Positions 31,318-40,025 are shown, numbered from the stretch's first letter. The stretch is DNA of 44,009 nucleotides from Actinomadura meyerae (GCF_900188445.1 NZ_FZOR01000058.1:1-44009), one strand, 5' to 3'. Numbers and translations: made by a program. The notes: generated by a model not told the origin, from the sequence alone.

Positions 31318-32610
31318 ATGACGAGCACCACCATGACCAGTACCGCGATCCGGCTGACCGCCGCACTCCTGGCCGCCACCGCGGCCACCGCGACCGCCGC
31401 TCCGGCCGTCGCGCTCGAACGCCCCGCCGCCGGGCACGACCCGGCCTCCGCGTACGGGCCGGCCTCCGCGCACGGGGCCGCGGCCCGCGGCCACCTCGTC
31501 TCGGCCGACCACCTCGGCACCATGTCCGCGGACGAGGTGCGCGCGTGGCTGGCGACCGAGGACTTCGACGCCGCCTCCGTCCGCTACGGCGTGGACACCT
31601 ACCGCCTGGTCTACCGGACGGTCGACGCCCGCGGCCGGGCCACCACGGCCAGCGGCCTCCTCGTCCTGCCGCGCAGCCGCGACCGCCGCCTGGCGACGGT
31701 CTCCTACACGCACGGCACGACCAGCTACAAGCCCGAGGCCCCCTCGACGTCGGAGGACGTGTGGGGCTCCGCTCCCGCCGTCACCTACGCCGCCGCCGGG
31801 TTCGCGGCGGTCGCGCCCGACTACCTCGGCCTGGGGCTGGGGCCCGGCGTGCATCCCTGGAAGCGCGTGCCGTCGGAGACGAGCGCGTCCCTCGACATGC
31901 TCCGCGCCGCCCGCCAGCACGCGGCGCGCGTGGGCCGCGTACTGGACGGCCGGGTCTTCGCGGCCGGGTTCTCGCAGGGCGCGTCGTCCGCGCTCGGCCT
32001 GGCCCGGGTCCTGCAGGACGGCGCCGACCGCCGCTTCCGGATCGAGGCCGTGGCCCCGATCAGCGGCGGGTACGACTTCCGGGGCGCCGAACTGCCCGCC
32101 CTGCTCGGCGGCGACCTCGACCCGAAGCTGTCCGTCGCCTACACCGCCTACCTGCTCACGTCCTGGAACCGCGTCTACGGCGGCATCTACCGGACGCCTT
32201 CGGAGGTGTTCGAGGCCGAGTACGCGGACCGTGTCGAGAAGTTCTTCGACGGCACGACCCCCGGCCCGGTGATGCTGGAGGGCCTGCCGGACACGCTCGA
32301 CGAACTGCTGACCCCGCGCGGTATGGACGTGCTGAGGAACCCGTCCGGCACCTTCGCCGAGGCGCTGCGGGTGGACGCGGAGGTCTGCACCGCCTGGACT
32401 CCCCGGATCCCCGTCCGGCTCTACAAGATGGCCGCCGACGAGCAGGCGGTGACCGCCAACACCGACCACTGCGCCGCGTGGCTGCGGCAGCGCGGCGCCG
32501 CCGTCCGGGTCGTCGAGCTGGAGGACCGGCTCTACGGGGGCTCCCGCCACCTCGGCTCGAACCTCGCCGGCACCGCCGAGGCCGTCCGGTGGTTCACCGC
32601 GCTCAGATGA
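31318..32610 (+). CDS. Secreted alpha/beta hydrolase (lipase-like)
   Basis: A 430-residue exported hydrolase. A Sec-type signal peptide ends near residue 32 (ATATAAPAVALE). The core has the oxyanion region TVSYTHGTTSYKPEAP, the nucleophile elbow GFSQGASSALG (GxSxG, about residue 222), and a late Asp/His pair (SRHLG near the C-terminus). This fits secreted actinobacterial lipases or esterases of the LIP family, which act on esters outside the cell. GGAAGG (31303-31308) precedes ATG 31318. The final eight bases overlap a convergent gene. The substrate is not predictable. Confidence 0.85.
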   Translation: MTSTTMTSTAIRLTAALLAATAATATAAPAVALERPAAGHDPASAYGPASAHGAAARGHLVSADHLGTMSADEVRAWLATEDFDAASVRYGVDTYRLVYRTVDARGRATTASGLLVLPRSRDRRLATVSYTHGTTSYKPEAPSTSEDVWGSAPAVTYAAAGFAAVAPDYLGLGLGPGVHPWKRVPSETSASLDMLRAARQHAARVGRVLDGRVFAAGFSQGASSALGLARVLQDGADRRFRIEAVAPISGGYDFRGAELPALLGGDLDPKLSVAYTAYLLTSWNRVYGGIYRTPSEVFEAEYADRVEKFFDGTTPGPVMLEGLPDTLDELLTPRGMDVLRNPSGTFAEALRVDAEVCTAWTPRIPVRLYKMAADEQAVTANTDHCAAWLRQRGAAVRVVELEDRLYGGSRHLGSNLAGTAEAVRWFTALR

Positions 32611-33238
32611 AGTGGATGGCCTGGAGCTTGTCGGCGGCGGTGCGGTCCAGCACCGTGACCCCGGCGGCGGGCGGCAGGGGGTCGCCGCCGCGGGCGCGGT
32701 CGACGAGCGGCTCCCAGCGGCGGCAGTGCCGGTTGAACGTCGCGGACGTGACGATGCGTCCCCGGGCGACCTGGCCCGCGCGCGCCGTCTCCGGGGCGAC
32801 GTCGATGAGGATCAGGTGCAGCCGGCCGCCGCGCCGCCGCGCCAGCCACGCGAACAGGTACAGGATGTGCGGCCAGGTGCCGCGGGTGTGCGCGACCACG
32901 CCGTGCCCGGTCCAGACCGCGCGCCCGATGCGCCACACGTGCGTCGCGTGCACGATCGGGGTGCGCAGCCGCACCGGCAGGGGGCGCAGGAACCGCGCCC
33001 ACCAGTTGCGGGACTGGCGCGAGTCGATCACCAGGGCGCCGCCGGCGGGCACCGGCGCGGTCTCGTCGCCGCACAGCCCGTAGAGCCGGTCGAGCAGGGT
33101 GCTCTTGCCGGCCCCCGGCAGGCCGGCGACGAGCACGAGGGAGCCGGCCGGGTAGCGCAGGGCCGGCCCCGGGTCCACCTCGCGGCGTTCGTGGATGGTC
33201 GTCTCCTGGTCTCGGCCCGGTGGTGGTGTTGGGGCCAA
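32603..33238 (-). CDS. P-loop ATP-binding protein, kinase-like
   Basis: A protein of up to 211 residues with Walker A VAGLPGAGKSTLLDRLYG (about residues 36-53). It continues with ALVIDSRQSRNWW, a central basic Trp/Arg-rich segment, and LHLILIDVAPETARAGQVAR, where the hydrophobic strand and Asp may act as Walker B. It resembles small AAA-33 or zeta-like ATP-dependent kinases that phosphorylate small molecules; the substrate is unknown. The start is uncertain: TTG 33238 is the best in-frame choice, preceded by GGGGTG, and there is no in-frame ATG before the P-loop. It follows an MBL gene on the same strand by 34 bases, so co-transcription is likely. Confidence 0.72.
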   Translation of the reverse strand: MAPTPPPGRDQETTIHERREVDPGPALRYPAGSLVLVAGLPGAGKSTLLDRLYGLCGDETAPVPAGGALVIDSRQSRNWWARFLRPLPVRLRTPIVHATHVWRIGRAVWTGHGVVAHTRGTWPHILYLFAWLARRRGGRLHLILIDVAPETARAGQVARGRIVTSATFNRHCRRWEPLVDRARGGDPLPPAAGVTVLDRTAADKLQAIHFI

Positions 33239-33272
33239 CGAACACCCCGCACCGCTTGTTCCGGGCCGGACG

Positions 33273-33938
33273 TCACCATCCCCGCGCGCGCCACTCCGGG
33301 AGCGAGGGCCGCTCGCGGCCGAGCGTGGAGTCCTTGCCGTGGCCGGGATAGAACCAGGTGGCGTCGGGGAGCCGGTCGAAGACGCGCTCCTCGACGTCCG
33401 ACAGCAGCTGCTTGAACCGCGTCGGGTCGCCCCAGGTGTTGCCGACGCCGCCCGGGAAGAGGCTGTCGCCGGTGAACAGGTGCGGGCGGTCGGCCAGCTC
33501 GCCGCCCGCGTCGTACAGCAGCGCGATCGAGCCCGGCGTGTGGCCGCGCAGGTGGATGACGTCGAGGGACACCCGCCCGAAGCGGATCGCGTCGCCGTGC
33601 TCGACCGGCTCGGCGACCGGCTCGGGCAGCGCGTCGGCGTCGCGGGGGTGCGCGGCGACCGGGGCGCCGGTCGCGCGCACCACCTCGCTCAGCGCCATCC
33701 AGTGGTCCTGGTGGCGGTGGGTGGTGACGACGCGGGTGAGCGGGCCGTCGCCGACGAGCTCCAGCAGCCGGGACGCCTCGTTCGCCGCGTCGATCAGCAG
33801 CCGCTCGCCCGTCGCCGTGCAGCGCAGGATGTAGGCGTTGTTGTCGTACGGGCCGACGCTCACCTTGGTGACCGACAGCCCGGGCAGCTCCCGGACGTCG
33901 GGGCGGCCGCCGGTCTCGACGTTCCCGGTGTAGGTCAT
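33273..33938 (-). CDS. MBL-fold hydrolase
   Basis: A 221-residue MBL hydrolase of the glyoxalase II type. The zinc motif is TTHRHQDHWMALSEV (HxHxDH), then HLRGHTPGSIALLYD, FTGDSLFPGGVGNTW and a C-terminal YPGHGKDSTLG. N-terminal SVGPYDNNAYILRC is typical of actinobacterial members. Likely an intracellular thioester hydrolase; the substrate is unknown. GGGGAGGA lies just before ATG 33938. It lies upstream of the P-loop gene and in one orientation with it. Confidence 0.86.
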   Translation of the reverse strand: MTYTGNVETGGRPDVRELPGLSVTKVSVGPYDNNAYILRCTATGERLLIDAANEASRLLELVGDGPLTRVVTTHRHQDHWMALSEVVRATGAPVAAHPRDADALPEPVAEPVEHGDAIRFGRVSLDVIHLRGHTPGSIALLYDAGGELADRPHLFTGDSLFPGGVGNTWGDPTRFKQLLSDVEERVFDRLPDATWFYPGHGKDSTLGRERPSLPEWRARGW

Positions 33939-34014
33939 GGGTCCTCCCCGTCGGTGGTGCGGAGACCATCTTCCCCCATCGCGCGGCGCGGGACGCGCCG
34001 GGCCCGCCGCCGGA

Positions 34015-34617
34015 ATGAGTCGCCAGACGCAGCCGAACCGTGCGCGGGCGGACGGAAATCTCCCGCTTGCCACCGCACCATGGGAACTGGAAGATCAGGT
34101 TCGACGCGTGAGGACGGTGGAAGCGTTGGTGACCGCATTCCGTCCCGGACCGGACAGGGAGAAGCCCGAGGACCTCCTCGGGCACGCCTGCGAGCTGGTC
34201 CGGCTCAGCGGCAGGGACTCCGCCGTCGCCGCGGTGTTCCTCGCCGTCGTGCTCGCCGGGACCGCGTCCCGGCTCGCGGCCGGCCCGCCCGGCCCGCCCG
34301 CGCTGGCGCTGCTGCCGGTGCTCGCCGGCGCGTTCGCGGTCTCCGCCGGGTACGCCGTCCGGTCCCGCCGCACGCTGGTGGCGGTGCTCGGCGAGGTCCG
34401 CGCCCGCACCGGCTCGCCCGTCGACCCGGGCGTGCCGTGGACGCCGTTCGGATCCGCGGTCGCGCTGGAGGACCGGGTCCGCGACGCGGAGCTGCGCCGG
34501 CTGCTGGCCGCCGCGCACCGCTGCGGCGAGCTGTCCTGGCAGGCCGTCGCGTGGGCGGTGGCCACCTCCGTGCTGTTCCTGTTCTGGACGCTGGCGGCGG
34601 CGATGGCGGGCGGGTGA
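34015..34617 (+). CDS. Membrane protein coupled to the Crp-NB-ARC-TPR gene
   Basis: A 200-residue protein of unknown family. The first 70 residues are soluble and charged. Two hydrophobic helices follow (about 71-90 and 95-112), then a soluble helical part (about 113-170) and a third helix at the C-terminus (about 178-198, ending in GG). The ATG at 34015 is chosen as the first in-frame start. GTG near 34108 would remove the disordered first 31 residues and is possible. Its TGA overlaps the GTG of the following 3.8-kb regulator gene (GTGA), implying coupled translation and a shared role, for example a membrane tether or sensor (inference). Confidence 0.72.
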   Translation: MSRQTQPNRARADGNLPLATAPWELEDQVRRVRTVEALVTAFRPGPDREKPEDLLGHACELVRLSGRDSAVAAVFLAVVLAGTASRLAAGPPGPPALALLPVLAGAFAVSAGYAVRSRRTLVAVLGEVRARTGSPVDPGVPWTPFGSAVALEDRVRDAELRRLLAAAHRCGELSWQAVAWAVATSVLFLFWTLAAAMAGG

Positions 34618-37600
34618 CCGGAGTGACCGACCTCGGGCAGATCGACCACGGGCAGACCGACCACGTGCCGGACGTCCGGCCGGGCAGCTTCTGGGACCGG
34701 CTCGCCCCCGCCGACCGGCAGGCCCTGCGCGCCATGGGCCGCCGCACCGACATCCCGCCCGGCGGGATGCTGTGCCACCAGGGGTCGGTGGCGCCCGCCG
34801 TGTACGTGGTGTTCAAGGCGTCGCCCCGCGCCGCCAGCAACGCGGTCGCCAAGGAGTTCGTCGACTCCAGCGACGGCGACGAGTCGATCATCGATCTGTT
34901 CGGCGCCGGGGACCTGGTCGGCTTCCTCGGCCCGTGGGGGCATCCGCAGCGCGGCAGCGTCGCCGCGCTCGACCACGTCGCGGCCCTGCGCGTGGACCGC
35001 GCCACGTTCCGCAGCCTGCTCGCGGCGAACCCGCGGGTCGCCGAGGCGATGATGCACGCGATCTCCGAGGCCGTCACCTTCGGCGGCCGCCGCCACGCGG
35101 TCCGCGCGGCCGACCACCCGCAGCGCCTCGCCTACCACCTGCTGGAGCTGGCGCACCGGTTCGGCGAGCCCGGTCCCGGGGACGGGACGCGCATCCCGCT
35201 CAGGCTCAGCCAGGCCGAGCTGGCGAACTGGGCGGGGATCTCCCGCGAGACGCTGGTGCGGTGGTTCCGGTCCTGGCGGGCCAAGGGCATCCTGCACCGC
35301 CGGCCCCGGCCGCTGACCGTGCTCGACGTCGAGCGGCTCCGCCGCGCCGCCAGCCCCTGGGGGGACGAGTGGCCCGCGCCGGGCGCCGCGCCCGCCCGTC
35401 CCGCCGAGCCCGCCGGGCAGACCGCCATCGCGGCCCGCGAACCGGTGCGGCTGGACCCGCCGGGCGGCCGCGCGGCCGCGGCGCGGCTCCCCGCCGACGA
35501 CCCCTTCTTCGCCGGGCGGGCGGTGAGCCTGAGCAAGCTGGACCTGCTGGTCGGCCAGTCGGTGTGGCCGCGCGCGGTCGTCGTGCAGGGCATGGCGGGG
35601 GTCGGCAAGACGACGCTGGCGGTGCACTGGGCGCACCGCGTCGCCGACCGGTTCCCCGACGGCGCGCTGTTCGCCGACCTGCGCGGCACGACCCGCAGCC
35701 CGGTCACCCCGGCGGAGGCGATGGGGCAGGTGCTGCGCGCCGCCGGCGTCCCCGGCGACCAGCTGCCCCGCACCGAGGACGAGCTGGCGGCCCAATGCCG
35801 GTCGCTGCTCGGCGGCCGGCGGATGCTGCTGATCCTCGACAACGCCGTCCAGCCCGAGCAGGTCAGGCCGCTGCTGGCGGCGGTCGCGTCCGGGCTGGTG
35901 GTGGTCACGAGCCGGCGGCGGCTGCCCGCGCTGCTGGAGGGCGCCGACATCCGCACGCTGGAGCTGCGGGAGATGGCGACGCAGGAGGCGGTCGACCTCA
36001 TCGCCAACGTCCTCGGGCCGGGCGACGCCCGCGTCCGGGACGAGCACCGGGCCGTCGAGCGGCTCGCCCGCGAGTGCGGGCACCTGCCGCTGGCGCTCGG
36101 CGTCATCGCCGGCCGGCTCGCCGAGAACCCCGGCGAGTCGATCGCCGGGACCGTCCGGGAGCTGGCCGCCCGCGACGCCCCCGGCGGCGCCCCGCCCGGG
36201 ACGCCGGGGCCGGGCCTGAGCGCCGTCGTCGACCCGACGTTCGAGGTCGCCTACCGCAGCCTGCGCCGCGACCAGCGGGAGGCGTTCCGCCGCCTCGGGC
36301 TCGTCGCGGGCCCCGACTTCACGCCCGCCGCCCTCGCCGCGCTGCAGGACCGCACGGAGGACGAGGCCCGCGAGTGCCTGGAGGGCCTCCGGCAGGCGTA
36401 CCTCGTGCAGGACGTCGGCCCCGGCAGGTACCGGATGCACGACCTGCTGCGCGACTTCGCCCGCGAGCGCGGCCTCGGCGAGGACTCCGACGGCGAGCGG
36501 CAGGCGGCCCAGCGGCGGCTGCTGGCCGGCTACCTCGCCGACGCCCGCGCGGCCGGCGCGGCGCTGCCGGGCCGGCCCCGGCCCACCGTGCACCGCGGCG
36601 AGGCGCGGGCCCGCCCGTCGGCGGACGAGCGCGCGGAGGCGCTCGCCTGGTTCGAGGGCGAGCGGCGCAACCTGGTCGCCGCCGTCCACCAGGCCGCCCG
36701 GCTCGGCCTGCACCGCACCTGCTGGGAGCTCGCCGACGCGCTGTTCGACTTCCAGGAGTTCCGCCGCTACAGCGAGGACAACATCGCCGTACAGCAGGCG
36801 GGCCTGCACTCCGCCCGCACCGAGGAGGACTGGGCGGCGGCGGCCGTGATGCTGCACAACCTCGCGGTCGCCCACTTCGAGCTGGGCGGCTCGGTCGAGG
36901 CGATCGGGTACGGCGAGGACGCGCGCCGCGCGTTCCGGGCCGTCGACCCGCCCGACCCGTACGGGGAGGCCGTCACCCTGGCCACGCTCGCCGACGTCCA
37001 CGTCGTCCTCGGCCGCTACCTGACCGCGATCGACCACGCGCGCCGGTCCCTGGAGATCCATGAGCGGCTCGGCGACGACGGGGGAGTGGCCAAGAGCCGC
37101 AGCACGCTCGCCCGCGCCCACCTCGGCCTCGGCGACTACGAGACCGCGCTGGTGCACGCCGACCGGGCGCTGGCCGTCCGGCGCAGGATCGACGACCAGG
37201 CGGGCGTCGCCGAGACCCTGCTCACCGTGGCGGGCGTCCACCGCCGCCAGGGCAGCGTCCACGAGGCCGTGACGCACGCGCTGGAAGCGCTGTCCATCCG
37301 GCAGGAGCTCGCGGACATGCACGGCGCCGCCCAGGCGCTGACCGAGCTGGCGCGCATGAACGCGGCGCTCGGCCTGCGCGATATGGCGCAGCAGGACGCC
37401 GAGCAGGCCCTGCGCACCTACCGGGCCCTGGGCGGACGTCACGGGGAGGCGCGCGCGCTGAACACGCTCGGGATGCTGATGTGCGAGGCGAGCAAGTTCG
37501 CCGAGGCGTTCACCTACTGCGGGGAGGCGCTGCGCCTGCACCGCGACACCAGCGACCGGCACGGCGAGTCCGAGGCGCTCGCGCAGATCGGGATCGTCCA

Positions 37601-38417
37601 CTGGCGGCTCGGGCGGTACCGGGAGGCGCGCGAGCACCTGCTGCGCGCGCTGGAGATCCGCCGCGAGATCGGCGACCAGCACGGCGAGGCCCACGACCTG
37701 GAGCACCTGTCGGTCGTGATGCGCCGCCTCGGCCGCCCCCAGGAGGCCCTCGTCCTCGGCCTGGAGGCCCTCGACCTGTGGCATCAGCTCGGCGCGCGCA
37801 GCGGCATGGCCGGGACGCTCGGCAGCCTCGCCCGGACCTACTCCTGGCTCGGCCTGCCCGTGGAGGCCGAGCACGCCGCCCGGCAGGCGCTGCACCTGCG
37901 CAGGTCGGGCGGCGACTGGTACGGCCTCGGCGTCGGCCTGGACACCCTCGCCGCCGTGCTGCGCCGCGCCGGGCGCCCGGAGGAGGCGCTCGCCGAGGAG
38001 TCGGAGGCGCTGCGCTTCCTCGGCGAGGTCGGCGACCGGCACAGCGAGGCCACCGGCCTGGTCCACCTCGCCGCCATCCACCTCGACCTCGGCCGCGCCG
38101 ACGACGCCCTGGAGACCGGGCGGCGCGCCCTCGACCTCGCCGCCGAGCTGGGCGCCGCCCGCGAGCAGGCGCACGCGCTGCACACGATGGCCCGCGCCTG
38201 CCAGCTGCTCGGCAAGCACGCCCGCGCGGTCGAGCACGTCGGCGCGGAGATCGTCGTCCGCCGCGACATGGACGACCGGCGCGGGCTCCGGGCGGCGCTG
38301 GAGCTGCTCGGCGCCTCGCACCGCGCGCTCGGCGACCGGGCCGCGGCGGCGGACTGCGCCCGGCGCGTCCGCGCCCTCGACAACCTGCTTGAATCGGAAA
38401 GATCGCTCGATATGTGA
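34614..38417 (+). CDS. Crp/Fnr - NB-ARC - TPR fusion regulator (STAND ATPase)
   Basis: A 1267-residue multidomain protein. Residues about 20-165 form a cyclic-nucleotide-binding-type domain. Residues about 170-245 are a Crp winged helix with a clear recognition helix (LSQAELANWAGISRETLVRW). After a Pro/Ala linker comes an NB-ARC ATPase: Walker A GMAGVGKTT (K332), Walker B LLILDNA (D409), GHLPLALG (489-496), and MHD (608-610). Residues about 700-1260 hold more than a dozen TPR-like units of about 40 residues. STAND proteins stay ADP-bound until the sensor repeats detect a ligand, then oligomerise. Here the output is DNA binding. The phosphate-binding cassette is degenerate (GFL at 103-105, RGSVAAL from R113), so cAMP binding is doubtful. 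GTG 34614 overlaps the upstream stop; GTG 34623 is also possible. Confidence 0.88.
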   Translation: MTGVTDLGQIDHGQTDHVPDVRPGSFWDRLAPADRQALRAMGRRTDIPPGGMLCHQGSVAPAVYVVFKASPRAASNAVAKEFVDSSDGDESIIDLFGAGDLVGFLGPWGHPQRGSVAALDHVAALRVDRATFRSLLAANPRVAEAMMHAISEAVTFGGRRHAVRAADHPQRLAYHLLELAHRFGEPGPGDGTRIPLRLSQAELANWAGISRETLVRWFRSWRAKGILHRRPRPLTVLDVERLRRAASPWGDEWPAPGAAPARPAEPAGQTAIAAREPVRLDPPGGRAAAARLPADDPFFAGRAVSLSKLDLLVGQSVWPRAVVVQGMAGVGKTTLAVHWAHRVADRFPDGALFADLRGTTRSPVTPAEAMGQVLRAAGVPGDQLPRTEDELAAQCRSLLGGRRMLLILDNAVQPEQVRPLLAAVASGLVVVTSRRRLPALLEGADIRTLELREMATQEAVDLIANVLGPGDARVRDEHRAVERLARECGHLPLALGVIAGRLAENPGESIAGTVRELAARDAPGGAPPGTPGPGLSAVVDPTFEVAYRSLRRDQREAFRRLGLVAGPDFTPAALAALQDRTEDEARECLEGLRQAYLVQDVGPGRYRMHDLLRDFARERGLGEDSDGERQAAQRRLLAGYLADARAAGAALPGRPRPTVHRGEARARPSADERAEALAWFEGERRNLVAAVHQAARLGLHRTCWELADALFDFQEFRRYSEDNIAVQQAGLHSARTEEDWAAAAVMLHNLAVAHFELGGSVEAIGYGEDARRAFRAVDPPDPYGEAVTLATLADVHVVLGRYLTAIDHARRSLEIHERLGDDGGVAKSRSTLARAHLGLGDYETALVHADRALAVRRRIDDQAGVAETLLTVAGVHRRQGSVHEAVTHALEALSIRQELADMHGAAQALTELARMNAALGLRDMAQQDAEQALRTYRALGGRHGEARALNTLGMLMCEASKFAEAFTYCGEALRLHRDTSDRHGESEALAQIGIVHWRLGRYREAREHLLRALEIRREIGDQHGEAHDLEHLSVVMRRLGRPQEALVLGLEALDLWHQLGARSGMAGTLGSLARTYSWLGLPVEAEHAARQALHLRRSGGDWYGLGVGLDTLAAVLRRAGRPEEALAEESEALRFLGEVGDRHSEATGLVHLAAIHLDLGRADDALETGRRALDLAAELGAAREQAHALHTMARACQLLGKHARAVEHVGAEIVVRRDMDDRRGLRAALELLGASHRALGDRAAAADCARRVRALDNLLESERSLDM

Positions 38418-38473
38418 ACATGATGCTCGAATGAGGCGTCCAGCCGTGGCCCCGGCGGCGAGGAGGCGAAAGG

Positions 38474-39208
38474 GTGGAGACCCCGTTCTGGGACGCGCTG
38501 AGCCCGCGCGCCCGGGAGGCGCTGCGCGCCGCCGGGGCCCCGGTGGTGATCCGGCCGGGCGCGTTCCTGATGCGCGAGCACACCCGCGCGTCCCAGGTCT
38601 TCGTGCTGCGCGCCGGGGCGGTGAAGGTCTGGGTGGACCGGGACGGCGAGACCGCCATCCTCGACGTCCTCGGGCCGGGCGACCTGGTCGGCGAGGTGGA
38701 GGCGGCGGACGGCGGCATCCGGCACGCCAACGTCGAGGCCATGACCCGGGTGGAGGCGCTGGTGCTGCCCGCCGCGCGGTTCCGCTCCGTCCTGGACGCC
38801 CAGCCCGGCGCGGTCTGGGCCGTCGCCGCCGTCCTCGCCGAGCGGCTGCGCGACTCCAACGACCTGCGCGTCGCGCACTTCCCCGACGACCCCGAGCGCC
38901 GCCTCGCGAGCCGCCTGCTGCGCCTGGCCGAGCGGTTCGGCACCCGTGCCTGGGAGGAGCTGCCGGAAGGCGCGCCGGGGGCCGGTGCGCCGGAGGAGTG
39001 CGTGCCGGGGGAGGGCGTGCCGGAGGAGGGCGTCCGCGTCCAGATCCCGATCTCCCAGCAGGACCTGGGCCGCTGGGCCGGGATGGGGCGCCGGAAGGTC
39101 GCGCAGATCCTCGGCGCCGAGCCGCTGCGCGGCGCCCTCAGCGTCAGCCGCACCGCGATCGCCGTCCGCTCCGCCGGCGCCCTGCGCCGCCTCGCGGGCC
39201 GCGACTGA
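38474..39208 (+). CDS. Crp/Fnr-family transcriptional regulator
   Basis: A 244-residue regulator. The N-terminal cyclic-nucleotide-binding domain (about 15-125) has the phosphate cassette DLVGEVEAADGGIRHANVEA, with Glu and Arg kept but His in place of Ser/Thr. A dimer helix follows, then an unusual linker of three PEEGV-like pentapeptides, then a Crp winged helix (about 193-240, PISQQDLGRWAGMGRRKVAQ). AGGAGG (38461-38466) lies seven bases before GTG 38474. It follows the Crp-NB-ARC-TPR gene by 56 bases on the same strand. The two may bind related sites. Ligand unknown; cAMP is possible. Confidence 0.88.
   Translation: METPFWDALSPRAREALRAAGAPVVIRPGAFLMREHTRASQVFVLRAGAVKVWVDRDGETAILDVLGPGDLVGEVEAADGGIRHANVEAMTRVEALVLPAARFRSVLDAQPGAVWAVAAVLAERLRDSNDLRVAHFPDDPERRLASRLLRLAERFGTRAWEELPEGAPGAGAPEECVPGEGVPEEGVRVQIPISQQDLGRWAGMGRRKVAQILGAEPLRGALSVSRTAIAVRSAGALRRLAGRD
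38990..39034 (+). repeat. 15-bp tandem repeat x3 in the Crp linker
   Basis: Three in-frame 15-bp units encode PEECV, PGEGV and PEEGV in the segment joining the sensor and DNA-binding domains of the Crp regulator. The repeat lengthens the interdomain linker and could vary in copy number between strains. Confidence 0.6.
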
Positions 39209-39210
39209 GG

Positions 39211-39957
39211 CTAGAACGCCGCCGGCGGGTGCGGCCAGGGCGGCGGCGCCGGCAGCGGCACGTCCGGGCGGACGTGCACGCCCTCGCCGCCGGTGCGGCC
39301 CGACAGCCAGCCGAGCAGCGCACGCCCCGACCCGGACGCCTCCGGACCGCCCTCCGTCCAGCCGAGGTCGGCCGACTCCCCGGAGTCGGTCGCGATGATC
39401 CGGAACCCGGCCAGCCCGCCGTGCGACCCGCCCGCCAGGGCCGCCATGTCCGCCAGCGTCGCGGCCGCCGCCCACCGGACGTAGGAGTCGGGCCAGTCGG
39501 CGGCCCCGTACCCGGCGGCGAGGTCGGCGTGGTGGACCTCCACCTCGTTCCACCGGCGGTACACCGTGTACCAGGCCGGATGCGCCCAGCCCTGCATCGC
39601 CTTCACCGGAGCGTTCCAGACCTCCTCGGGCAGCCTCACGGCCTGCTCGGCGAACCGCTCGGCGGTGGCGCGGACGTCCGCGACCAGCTCGGCGCAGGTG
39701 CGCCCGGCGCCCGCGTCGAGGTCGGCGTTGCGCCGCTCCAGGCTCGGGTACTGCGGGATCTCCACGCCCGTTCGCGCCGATTCGAGCAGGTTCCACAGGG
39801 AGTCGGCGTTGCGGGCGATATGGGTGGCGACATGGCCCCGGCTCCACCCCGGCAGCGCCGACGGGCCGCGCAGCTCGGCCTCGCCGAGCCCCTCAAGCGT
39901 CGCGACGACGCGCTCCGTGCCCGCGTCCAGCTCCTCGATCACACCCCGCCAGTCCAT
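39211..39957 (-). CDS. Mycothiol-dependent DinB-fold enzyme (MDMPI-like)
   Basis: A 248-residue protein of the maleylpyruvate isomerase / mycothiol-dependent family. The DinB-like four-helix bundle carries a metal site: His46 in WSRGHVATHIARNADSL and the EVEVHHADL motif (E138, H142). The C-terminal part (about 165-248) is the usual small SCP2-like or MDMPI-C domain, with ALLGWLSGRTG. Family members use mycothiol as a cofactor or substrate in isomerase or S-transferase reactions; the substrate here is unknown. This fits an organism that also has mscR. It converges with the Crp gene, two bases apart. ATG 39957 is the start of the conserved domain. Confidence 0.86.
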   Translation of the reverse strand: MDWRGVIEELDAGTERVVATLEGLGEAELRGPSALPGWSRGHVATHIARNADSLWNLLESARTGVEIPQYPSLERRNADLDAGAGRTCAELVADVRATAERFAEQAVRLPEEVWNAPVKAMQGWAHPAWYTVYRRWNEVEVHHADLAAGYGAADWPDSYVRWAAAATLADMAALAGGSHGGLAGFRIIATDSGESADLGWTEGGPEASGSGRALLGWLSGRTGGEGVHVRPDVPLPAPPPWPHPPAAF

Positions 39958-40025
39958 GACCCTCCCTCGCCGGAATCGACCCTCCATCCTGTCGCACCGG
40001 CCCGTCCCGTGCCAGAGTGGTGATC

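Noticed and set aside
34095..38321. Minus-strand open frame of about 1400 codons opposite the Crp-NB-ARC-TPR gene
   Set aside because: It is a shadow of the plus-strand gene. The plus strand shows ordered motifs (Walker A, MHD, TPR units) and the minus frame shows only low-complexity residues. Long antisense frames are expected at this GC content.
34614..38417. SARP/AfsR-type antibiotic activator
   Set aside because: The NB-ARC and TPR parts fit, but the N-terminus has a Crp sensor and winged helix, not an OmpR-type domain plus BTAD. No biosynthetic cluster is nearby.
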